Positions 1 through 5,088 of a stretch of 5,088 bases of DNA are shown here, piece after piece (positions within the stretch are counted from its first letter, which is position 1; each line of letters opens with the position of its first letter). The notes below the pieces were generated by a model. That model did no database searches. It saw only the letters and a program-made list of their open reading frames with translations, and had not been told where the DNA came from. This stretch comes from SLJM01 sp964415785 (GTDB lineage Bacteria > Myxococcota_A > Bradymonadia > Bradymonadales > Bradymonadaceae), in the NCBI GenBank assembly GCA_964415785.1, contig CAYQBU010000231.1:1-5088 (forward strand). Direction: 5' to 3'. The position numbers and the translations under genes are program-made.

Positions 1-1
1 C

Positions 2-70
2 CCCTCCGCGGTGGATGATCTCCGCGATGGCTCCATCGTTCGTGCCGTGGCAACCGGGAGCCTTCGATGA
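2..70 (+). CDS. C-terminal end of an unidentified protein (5' end outside window)
   Basis: An open frame enters from the left edge and reads PSAVDDLRDGSIVRAVATGS plus L-R before a TGA at 68-70. The peptide has a normal globular composition with Asp, Val and Ala and no lysine, as in the other plus-strand proteins here. It stops 23 bases before the stop codon of the aldehyde dehydrogenase on the opposite strand, a typical convergent arrangement. The other plus frame that stays open here (from base 15) runs antisense into the aldehyde dehydrogenase and is Pro/Ser/Arg-rich, so it looks like a shadow. Only 22 residues are visible, so no function can be given. The call is an inference from composition and layout. 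Confidence 0.4.
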   Translation, partial: PSAVDDLRDGSIVRAVATGSLR

Positions 71-93
71 CCCCCGGCCGGTGGCTCGATCTC

Positions 94-1671
94 TTAGCTA
101 CGCCCCTCGCGTTTTTTCGTCTTCTGGATCAGATCCCAGAAATTCTTGGCCACCCGCACGATCTTTCCGTCCAGCAGCTTCTCAAAGGTATCCAAAATCT
201 TGGGATACTTCGACGCGTAGGGAAACCAGAAGGGCTCCACATCCAATAGATCTGGCGTCGCCATGATCGCCTTCTGATTCATAAAGCTATACAGCCCCTC
301 ATGGCCGTGGTAACGGCCAAATCCGCTCTTTTTGACCCCTCCAAAGGGCAGCGCCGGATTGCCCACCGACTGCACCAGATCGTTGATCGAGACCTGGCCG
401 GCCTCGATGCGGCTCGCCATCTCCATGCCCCGCTTCTTATCGCCCGTCCACACGCTGGCCGTGAGCCCATACTTATGGTCGTTGGTCTTCTGGAGCGCCT
501 CCTCTCCATCGCGCACCCGGATCACCGGAAGCACGGGGCCGAAGGTCTCCTCCTTGTAGATCTCCATCTCCGTATTCACATCCAAAATCAGCGTGGGCTC
601 AAAGAACTGGCCTGGCCCCTCCTTTTCCTTTCCTCCCACGGCGATCGTCGCCCCCTTGGCCAACGCATCTTCCAGATGAGCTTTGACCACATCGATCTGG
701 CCCTTAAAGGTCAGCGGCCCCAGATCCGAGCCGTCTCCCGGCGCCCCCACCCGCAGATTCTCGACCTCCCTTTTGACCTTCTTCACAAACTCGTCGTAGA
801 CCTCATCGACCACAAATAAGCGCTCCACGGAGATGCACATCTGCCCACAGTTGATAAACCCGCCCCACACCGCTCCCCTCGCCGCCCGCTCCAGATTCGC
901 ATCTTCCAACACGATCATCGCGTCCTTTCCGCCAAGCTCCAGCTCCACGGGGATCGGCTTCTTGGACGCCGCTTCCATGACCTTTCTTCCCGTCTGCACC
1001 GACCCCGTAAAAAAGATCATATCGATGTCCGACGCCGTCAGCGCCGCCCCCGTGCTCCCATCGCCCTGCACCACTTCCAATACCCCTTTGGGAAACCCCG
1101 CCTCCTGAAATAGCTCCCGGATCAACTCCCCGGTCAGCGGGGTGACCTCCGAGGGCTTGAGCACCACCGTATTGCCGCCAATCAGCGCCGAAATCACGGG
1201 GATCACCGACAATTGAAAGGGAAAATTCCAGGGCGAGATGATCCCGATCACTCCCTTGGGCGCATACTCCACATAACTCGCCTTGCCCGGAAATAGCACC
1301 TGCGGCCGAAGCCGGCGCCGCTTCAGCGCCTTGGGGGCCTCTTTTCGATAATAATCGATAAACAGCGGGATGCTCATCAGCTCCGTCAACAGCGAGTCCA
1401 CCAATGGCTTGCCCGTATCCTCGCTGATCACCTGTGCGTAGCGCTCCCCGTGGCGACGGATCGTAGAATGAACCTCGTCGAGGTAGCTCAGGCGCTTCTC
1501 CAACCCCATATCGCGCCACTCCGGGAAGGCCTTACGCGCTCGAGAGACCGCCTCCTCCACCTCCTCTTTCGTCGAGATCGGATACTCCCCCTGAGAACTC
1601 CCATCCACAGGGCTAAACTTTTCAAACAACTGATCCTTTGGCCTCTCGCTTACTCTCGACTGTACACTCAT
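94..1671 (-). CDS. NAD(P)-dependent aldehyde dehydrogenase, ALDH superfamily
   Basis: This cytoplasmic enzyme oxidises an aldehyde to its carboxylate with NAD+ or NADP+. The 525-residue protein carries the full catalytic set. The PWNFP motif is at 147-151, with Asn149 for the oxyanion hole. The cofactor-binding LKPSE is at 171-175, and Glu175 is the type of residue that favours NAD. The G-S-V-Q-T-G turn is at 223-228. The general base is Glu245 in LELGGK. The nucleophile is Cys279 in NCGQMC, and Glu375 lies in EETFGPV. The PFGG..KSGFGR.HG.EG signature lies near 442-459. A tail of about 50 residues after the usual core (FWFPY...KLLDGK) resembles family-3 or diapolycopene-dialdehyde-type relatives. 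The substrate cannot be read from sequence. The ATG at 1669-1671 follows a purine-rich AGGGAAAGAG stretch. The stop is TAA. The upstream promoter lies in the N gap, so operon membership is unknown. Lysine is abundant (41), unlike the plus-strand genes. Confidence 0.95.
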   Translation of the reverse strand: MSVQSRVSERPKDQLFEKFSPVDGSSQGEYPISTKEEVEEAVSRARKAFPEWRDMGLEKRLSYLDEVHSTIRRHGERYAQVISEDTGKPLVDSLLTELMSIPLFIDYYRKEAPKALKRRRLRPQVLFPGKASYVEYAPKGVIGIISPWNFPFQLSVIPVISALIGGNTVVLKPSEVTPLTGELIRELFQEAGFPKGVLEVVQGDGSTGAALTASDIDMIFFTGSVQTGRKVMEAASKKPIPVELELGGKDAMIVLEDANLERAARGAVWGGFINCGQMCISVERLFVVDEVYDEFVKKVKREVENLRVGAPGDGSDLGPLTFKGQIDVVKAHLEDALAKGATIAVGGKEKEGPGQFFEPTLILDVNTEMEIYKEETFGPVLPVIRVRDGEEALQKTNDHKYGLTASVWTGDKKRGMEMASRIEAGQVSINDLVQSVGNPALPFGGVKKSGFGRYHGHEGLYSFMNQKAIMATPDLLDVEPFWFPYASKYPKILDTFEKLLDGKIVRVAKNFWDLIQKTKKREGRS

Positions 1672-1687
1672 AGACTCTTTCCCTTCA

Positions 1688-1787
1688 NNNNNNNNNNNNN
1701 NNNNNNNNNNNNNNNNNNNNNNNNNNNNNNNNNNNNNNNNNNNNNNNNNNNNNNNNNNNNNNNNNNNNNNNNNNNNNNNNNNNNNNN
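1688..1787. other. Assembly gap of 100 N
   Basis: There are exactly 100 undetermined bases, the conventional length for a gap of unknown size. The gap begins 16 bases upstream of the aldehyde dehydrogenase start and ends 22 bases beyond the stop of the next minus-strand gene. It hides the promoter or spacer of the dehydrogenase and could hide further genes. Confidence 0.98.
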
Positions 1788-1809
1788 CAATGATTCGACC
1801 AATACACGA

Positions 1810-2499
1810 CTACCAACGCAACACGATGATGATCACCAAAACCACGGCCGCCACGATCGCCAGTATCCCCCACACCGACCGCCGCGAGCGCACCGGCGGC
1901 TCCGCTATGTCGATCTGCTCCATATTTTGCCGAAACCGTTTTTCACCGTAGTCCAGCTCCGGAAAGCGATAACTCAACTCCCCCACATCTTCGTCGTACT
2001 CCACCTCGATATAACCAGCGGCATCGAAATCATTGAGCAACCCTTGAATCCGGGCCCTCGGCACCTGAGCCCGGCCCTCCAGATAACTCAAATCCACTAT
2101 CCGTTGCCCACTCTCCGCCACCAGATGCAATAATTCGTGCTGGCCCCGGACCGTCTTTAACCAACGCTCGTTTCGCTTGAGCGCCCCCACCGACCTCGCC
2201 AACTCCGGAATCTCATCTAACTTCACCCCGTCCAACAGCGCCTCTCCCAACTCTCGTCGGAATCGCTCCCCATTTGCCACCTTCACGCTCTCCAGGCCCT
2301 CGACCTTTACCACCTCCACTTCGTCCAGCGTCTCCACCCCTTCCATCACCCGCGCCACGCTCTCTACATCCATCGGCAAATAGGTCGACACCTCCAGAAT
2401 CGTCGTCACCCCACCGGCTCGCTCTGCCAGCCTCGCTGCCAACTCCACCACCAACAGCATCCCCGCCGATGTCGTTTGCAAGCGATGCGTATCCACCAT
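1810..2499 (-). CDS. Tail-anchored membrane protein with two winged-helix-like domains, function unknown
   Basis: The 229-residue protein has two segments of similar design. Residues about 11-80 run helix, helix, helix, then a strand pair ending VKVANGERF. Residues about 117-180 run helix, VDLSYLE, a helix at VPRARIQGLLNDFDAAGY, then a wing-like strand pair ending ELSYRF. Both look like winged helices, a fold used for DNA or protein binding. A hydrophobic helix follows at about 210-227, preceded by basic R-S-R-R, and only R-W comes after it. The protein is therefore probably anchored by its tail, with the folded part in the cytoplasm. I chose the ATG at 2497-2499 because an AGGAG lies 7 bases upstream of it. 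The ATG at 2515-2517 adds six residues but has no well-placed site. Codons end mostly in G, and the protein has 27 Glu to 12 Asp. No catalytic residues are visible. It might be a membrane-tethered regulator or an adaptor, but that is inference. Confidence 0.8.
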   Translation of the reverse strand: MVDTHRLQTTSAGMLLVVELAARLAERAGGVTTILEVSTYLPMDVESVARVMEGVETLDEVEVVKVEGLESVKVANGERFRRELGEALLDGVKLDEIPELARSVGALKRNERWLKTVRGQHELLHLVAESGQRIVDLSYLEGRAQVPRARIQGLLNDFDAAGYIEVEYDEDVGELSYRFPELDYGEKRFRQNMEQIDIAEPPVRSRRSVWGILAIVAAVVLVIIIVLRW

Positions 2500-2506
2500 C
2501 CACGGG

Positions 2507-2511
2507 CTCCT
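2507..2511 (-). promoter_or_regulatory. Ribosome binding site AGGAG that selects the start at 2499
   Basis: On the minus strand AGGAG is followed by seven bases (CCCGTGG) and ATG. The site lies inside the coding sequence of the longer start at 2517, so it decides in favour of the shorter protein. Confidence 0.6.
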
Positions 2512-2544
2512 GATCATTTACTTCGTTTCCATTCCCTCCCAAAC

Positions 2545-2631
2545 CTAATGCAATCGCTTCTGATCGACAATCGTCTCCCCTTGCTCACCGGCGGAATAGA
2601 GCTCCCCTCGACGCTGGTTATCCCCTTGCAT
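2545..2631 (-). CDS. Possible 28-residue small protein or leader peptide
   Basis: The reading frame is ATG at 2629-2631 to TAG at 2545-2547. It encodes a hydrophilic peptide that starts MQGDNQRRGELYSAGEQGET and ends IVDQKRLH. Just upstream is AAGGAGG, a near-perfect Shine-Dalgarno sequence, 4 bases from the ATG. Codons ending in G are the largest class (12 of 28), which suits a minus-strand gene here. It lies 45 bases before the preferred start of the membrane protein gene and could be its leader or a separate small protein. I recognise no family, and there is no signal peptide or membrane helix. A longer in-frame start at 2742 exists, but its extra residues look like noncoding sequence and have no good ribosome site. 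The evidence is the ribosome site and composition only. Confidence 0.4.
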   Translation of the reverse strand: MQGDNQRRGELYSAGEQGETIVDQKRLH

Positions 2632-2767
2632 GATCCCTCCTTTTCTGCCGGGGCGCCTCGTCGCAACAACGGGGCGCCCTCGCAGTTTCTTGCACTCCCC
2701 CCTTGACGCACCATCGCGTCGGTACCACAAGTGGCCTGACACTCTTCACCGACCAAGGTCCAGGACT
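2632..2767. promoter_or_regulatory. Divergent intergenic control region
   Basis: This spacer separates the minus-strand genes from the plus-strand gene at 2768 and should hold both promoters. For the plus gene, TTGACG at 2703-2708 matches a -35 box at five of six positions, but no convincing -10 lies 16-18 bases downstream. Small dyads lie beside it: GACGC-N6-GCGTC (2705-2720), GGTACC (2721-2726) and CCAC-AA-GTGG (2725-2734). GGGCGCC at 2651-2657 can pair with GGCGCCC at 2673-2679. No minus-strand promoter stands out. Confidence 0.35.
2636..2642 (-). promoter_or_regulatory. Strong Shine-Dalgarno AAGGAGG
   Basis: Read on the minus strand, this is AAGGAGG followed by GATC and ATG. It is the strongest ribosome-site match in the window and the main reason to take the 28-codon frame seriously. 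Confidence 0.5.
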
Positions 2768-4168
2768 ATGCCCACCTTCATCGCCTCTCTCATCGACGAC
2801 GACCGCCAACTCCGCGATGGCGCTCCTCAGATCATTCGTCAGGCCATCGCCGACGGCGAGCATATCGCCCCGCTGGCCACCCTCGTCCATGGACTGGACG
2901 CCGTCGCCGACATCGCCGTCGAGGCCCTCCTCGACACCGATCTCGACGACACTTCCGGCGCCCCCCCGGTCTCCCTCTGGATCGCCTGCGCCACCGCCTC
3001 CCCCCAACCGACGTTCGACGACCAGATCGACGCCTGGCTCGACGATCCCAGCCGCCGCACCCGCACCATCCACGCCCTCGCCGCCGCCGGCCTCGACTGG
3101 GACCATCCCGGCATCGACACCGCTTTAGGGGAGGGGCCCGACCGCTTCGCCGCCGCCTCCCTGCTTGCTCGCAACGCCCCGGAGCGCTTCCACGACCACA
3201 TCGCCGACTTCGACTCCCCGGAAGCCATCGTCGACGCCCTTCGCGCCGCCTCGTTATCCGGCGTCCCCTCCCTTGGCCCCACCCTCCTTGAATGGCGCCA
3301 GGAATTGGCCGACGATCTCGACGAGCGCCACCTCCATCACCTCGACGCCGCCCTCGCCTGCGCCGACCCCGGCCTCTACGCCCGTCACCTCCTCAACGGC
3401 GACGTCACCTCCAACTGGCTCGCCGACGACCGCGGCGTCGCCGACTTCCTCTCCCTCCACGGCCTCAACGACTGGCTCGCCCCCCTCTCCTGGTGCCGCC
3501 ACGTCCGCGACCGCCAGGCCTTTTTCCTCAGCGCTATCTTCGCCATCACCGCCGCCTTCACCCAACCCTTCGACGACTGCGACGACGCCGAACTCGATCC
3601 CGGCCTCGCCCCCCAATGGATCAGCGACCACCCCGAGCGCGTCGCCCTCTGCCTCGCCCTCTCCGACGGCGACGACCTCGCCGTCCTCCTCGTGGAAAAC
3701 GCCCTCCACCACGCCCTTTTGGACCGCGACCTCATCCCCCCCGCCATCACCGGCCTCCCCCTCTCCGGTCCCCTGCCCGACCCCTCCGAACTCGACGACC
3801 TCTTTCACCTCTTCGACGATCAATCCTCCGACATCCCCCAGCATCGCGTCGCCCTCCTGCGCACCCTCTCCGATCTCCTCGCCGCCACCTGGAACGACCA
3901 CCTCGACCCCGAACTCGCTCCTCCCTGGCTCCAACGCTTCACCGACCACTGCGACGCCACCGATGCCATGGCCCGCATCGCCCTCAACCCCGACCGCCGC
4001 ATCCCCGGACGCCCCAACGACTGGGGCTGCCGCGGCCTCTACCGCACCCAGTGGACCCTCGCCCAACCCCTGGCCGACGCCCTCGACGCCCTCGCCCACC
4101 GCTGGTGGCACGGCCCCATCTCCCGCGCCGCCCTCCACCGCCAGGCCGCCCTCTCCCTTCTGGAGTAA
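2768..4168 (+). CDS. Acidic, lysine-free, helix-rich hypothetical protein; possible HEAT-like solenoid
   Basis: The 466-residue product is not recognised with confidence. It has no signal peptide, and its one hydrophobic patch (about 251-265) is short and probably buried. Most of it reads as repeated amphipathic helices separated by D-P or G turns. About 85-185 (LDDP...TIHALAAAGLD, then FAAASLLARNAPERF, then PEAIVDALRAASLSGVPSLG) resembles HEAT-type alpha-solenoids such as TIGR02270-like proteins of myxobacteria. That resemblance is inference. The protein has 62 Asp, 14 Glu and no lysine. The ATG at 2768 is preferred because AAGG lies 9 bases upstream. The 46 extra residues from an in-frame ATG at 2630 cross the likely promoter, are Arg/Pro-rich and contain the frame's only lysine. 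Third positions are mostly C. Stop is TAA. Long frames in the other registers over this gene are low-complexity shadows. Confidence 0.8.
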   Translation: MPTFIASLIDDDRQLRDGAPQIIRQAIADGEHIAPLATLVHGLDAVADIAVEALLDTDLDDTSGAPPVSLWIACATASPQPTFDDQIDAWLDDPSRRTRTIHALAAAGLDWDHPGIDTALGEGPDRFAAASLLARNAPERFHDHIADFDSPEAIVDALRAASLSGVPSLGPTLLEWRQELADDLDERHLHHLDAALACADPGLYARHLLNGDVTSNWLADDRGVADFLSLHGLNDWLAPLSWCRHVRDRQAFFLSAIFAITAAFTQPFDDCDDAELDPGLAPQWISDHPERVALCLALSDGDDLAVLLVENALHHALLDRDLIPPAITGLPLSGPLPDPSELDDLFHLFDDQSSDIPQHRVALLRTLSDLLAATWNDHLDPELAPPWLQRFTDHCDATDAMARIALNPDRRIPGRPNDWGCRGLYRTQWTLAQPLADALDALAHRWWHGPISRAALHRQAALSLLE

Positions 4169-4200
4169 TCCTTTACCAACTCGTCAAACCCTACTCCAAT

Positions 4201-4220
4201 GACCGGCCCCAGGGCCGGTC
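4201..4220. terminator. Perfect GC hairpin after the 2768-4168 gene, no U tract
   Basis: GACCGGCC and GGCCGGTC form a perfect 8-base-pair stem around a four-base loop, 32 bases after the stop codon. The position suits a transcript end. However, the downstream sequence is C-rich with no T run, so it is not a standard intrinsic terminator. It may stabilise the 3' end, act with Rho, or bind a protein. Confidence 0.35.
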
Positions 4221-4393
4221 CACCCGCCTCCCCTCAAAACGCCGAATCTCCCCACATTCCAACCCCATGTCGCACCCTCGGGGCCATCTCCACTTTTTTC
4301 CTGCGATTCACACCCCCTTTACGATATGATATTTTACATCGTACTACTGATGAACGATTCCTTCTTAATTCCGCGACGTCCGTCCTCACCGAC

Positions 4394-4401
4394 AGGATAG
4401 G
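4394..4401 (+). promoter_or_regulatory. Ribosome binding site for the GTG start at 4408
   Basis: AGGATAGG ends six bases before GTG. An in-frame TAA at 4366-4368 and the lack of any ATG, GTG or TTG between it and 4408 make this GTG the first possible start. The site supports a non-ATG initiation. Confidence 0.55.
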
Positions 4402-4407
4402 TCTCAC

Positions 4408-5088
4408 GTGAGCACGTCCACTTCCATATCTCGTTGTACGATTTCGACGGGCTTTTTTCTTCTTGTTTTACTCTGGCCTCTCGCCCTCTTCGCCAACCCC
4501 ACCGAAGAAACCGACGACGGCGACGAGCCCGCCGAGGTGGCGCTCACCGATACTCAAAATGATCTCTATATCCAGGCCCTGGATCGCCTCAACCACCCCG
4601 AGGAGCACGACCCCACCGAGGCCATTCAACTCCTCGAGACCGCACTTTTCGTCGGCGCCCCTTCCTCTCTTCTCACCCTTACCCTCGCCCACGCCCATCT
4701 CCTCAATGACGACTGCGCCGCCGCCGAAGAACTCCTCCAATCCGCACAGACCCTCCCACCCACCTCCGGCGTCGACCCCACCGTCACAGAAGAACTGCAT
4801 GCCTCGGTTGACGACGGCCTCCAGAACTCCTGTCGCACCACCCTCGCCGTCACCTGCGACCACGACGACGTCCACCTCCTTGTCGAGGAACTCGACGACG
4901 ACCCCGGCCTCGATTGCGGCGACACCCGCCCCGTTCGCCCCGGTCCTCTTTCGATCATCGCCCAGGTCGACGACGTGCAATTTACCTATCACGTCGACCT
5001 CCAACCGGGCCGCCACACCGACCTTCACATTGGCCTCCGCCCCCGAAGCGACGACGACGCCGCCCTCTTCTTCGATGGCGACGTCGTC
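4408..5088 (+). CDS. Secreted TPR-like and PEGA-like domain protein (3' end outside window)
   Basis: The frame is open for 227 codons to the right edge. Residues 1-29 form a clear Sec signal peptide: Arg9, the hydrophobic core GFFLLVLLWPLALF at 15-28, and a likely cut after Ala29. There is no lipobox cysteine at that point. An acidic linker (30-48) follows. Residues about 50-115 form paired helices like a TPR unit (AIQLLETALF, then LLTLTLAHAHLLNDDCAAAEELL). Residues about 144-210 read as strands with VRPGPLSIIAQ and DLQPGRHTDLHIGL, the pattern of PEGA-type domains, which sit on the outer side of bacterial envelopes. The mature part has four cysteines (103, 142, 150, 170). It has 29 Asp, 14 Glu and no lysine. 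The start is GTG with AGGATAGG six bases upstream. The product is probably exported to the periplasm. Its partner and exact role cannot be seen, and the missing C-terminus might carry a membrane anchor. Confidence 0.8.
   Translation, partial: MSTSTSISRCTISTGFFLLVLLWPLALFANPTEETDDGDEPAEVALTDTQNDLYIQALDRLNHPEEHDPTEAIQLLETALFVGAPSSLLTLTLAHAHLLNDDCAAAEELLQSAQTLPPTSGVDPTVTEELHASVDDGLQNSCRTTLAVTCDHDDVHLLVEELDDDPGLDCGDTRPVRPGPLSIIAQVDDVQFTYHVDLQPGRHTDLHIGLRPRSDDDAALFFDGDVV

Larger units (their letters stand above)
4169..4407. promoter_or_regulatory. Intergenic spacer with AT-rich promoter-like island
   Basis: Past the hairpin the spacer is C-rich to about 4318. It then turns AT-rich to about 4372, in sharp contrast to the surroundings. 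TATGAT at 4325-4330 is one base off the -10 consensus, and TTTACA at 4333-4338 is one base off the -35 consensus. Neither has a good partner at 16-18 bases. ACGAT (4321-4325) and ATCGT (4338-4342) are inverted around 12 bases. A 70-codon open frame over the spacer (4199-4411) lacks a ribosome site and gene-like composition. The spacer probably carries the promoter for the gene at 4408. Confidence 0.4.

Noticed and set aside
25..66. Imperfect inverted repeat CGATGGCTCC / GGAGCCTTCG with a 22-base loop
   Set aside because: It has one mismatch and no T run, and it lies within the probable coding tail at 2-70, so a terminator or regulatory call is not supported.
15..266. Plus-strand frames at 15-266 and 67-249
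   Set aside because: Both run antisense into the well-supported aldehyde dehydrogenase and have no domain signal. The frame ending at base 70 fits a gene end better.
2514..2756. Minus-strand open frame of 80 codons across the divergent spacer
   Set aside because: It has no ribosome site, and its composition is not gene-like. It competes with the 28-codon frame, which has a strong site.
2630..2767. N-terminal extension of the plus-strand gene to an ATG at 2630
   Set aside because: The extra 46 residues are Arg/Pro-rich, contain the frame's only lysine, cross the probable promoter and lack a good ribosome site.
3165..4329. Plus-strand open frames of 345 codons each (3165-4202 and 3292-4329) and a minus-strand frame of 294 codons (3254-4138)
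   Set aside because: They overlap the 2768-4168 gene in other registers and have low-complexity Pro/Ser/Thr, Arg/Pro or Gly/Val/Glu composition, as expected when AT-containing stops are rare in C-rich coding DNA.
4199..4411. Plus-strand open frame of 70 codons in the spacer
   Set aside because: It starts at the base of the GC hairpin, has no ribosome site, lacks C-ending codon bias in its second half, and crosses the AT-rich promoter-like island.
4468..5028. Minus-strand open frame of 186 codons
   Set aside because: It is antisense to the signal-peptide-bearing gene at 4408 and is Gly/Val/Glu-rich, the usual antisense shadow of Asp/Ala/Leu-rich C-ending codons.

Overview
The window looks like a piece of a GC-rich chromosome from the deltaproteobacterial side of the tree. 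Myxococcota or Bradymonadales-type bacteria fit best, judging from acidic, Asp-rich hypothetical proteins, a secreted TPR/PEGA-like protein and many lineage-restricted genes. This placement is an inference from style, not from a marker gene. A run of exactly 100 N (1688-1787) shows that it is a scaffold from draft or metagenome assembly. Linkage across that gap is therefore only as good as the scaffolding.

Layout, left to right. Bases 2-70 read as the last 22 codons of a plus-strand gene that enters from the left edge. It converges on a complete minus-strand NAD(P)-dependent aldehyde dehydrogenase (94-1671), the only gene of recognisable biochemistry. After the N gap comes a minus-strand gene (1810-2499) for a tail-anchored protein with two winged-helix-like segments and one C-terminal membrane helix. 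It is preceded by a possible 28-codon minus-strand gene (2545-2631) with a very strong ribosome binding site. The region 2632-2767 is a divergent control region with small dyads. A plus-strand gene (2768-4168) encodes a 466-residue acidic, helical, lysine-free protein of unknown function, possibly an alpha-solenoid. The spacer 4169-4407 holds a perfect GC hairpin and an AT-rich promoter-like island. The last gene (4408 to the right edge, cut off) starts with GTG and encodes a secreted TPR-like plus PEGA-like protein.

The most striking property belongs to no single gene: the plus strand is strongly C-rich over G across the whole window. Plus-strand genes end codons in C and minus-strand genes end them in G. 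The bias reaches protein composition: 693 plus-strand-encoded residues contain no lysine and far more Asp than Glu. The minus-strand genes have normal lysine, and the membrane protein has more Glu than Asp. The minus strand is therefore probably the leading strand here.

No operon with a shared pathway can be argued. The aldehyde dehydrogenase is a metabolic or detoxification enzyme, and the other genes are structural or regulatory unknowns. I saw no mobile element, CRISPR array, tRNA or rRNA.
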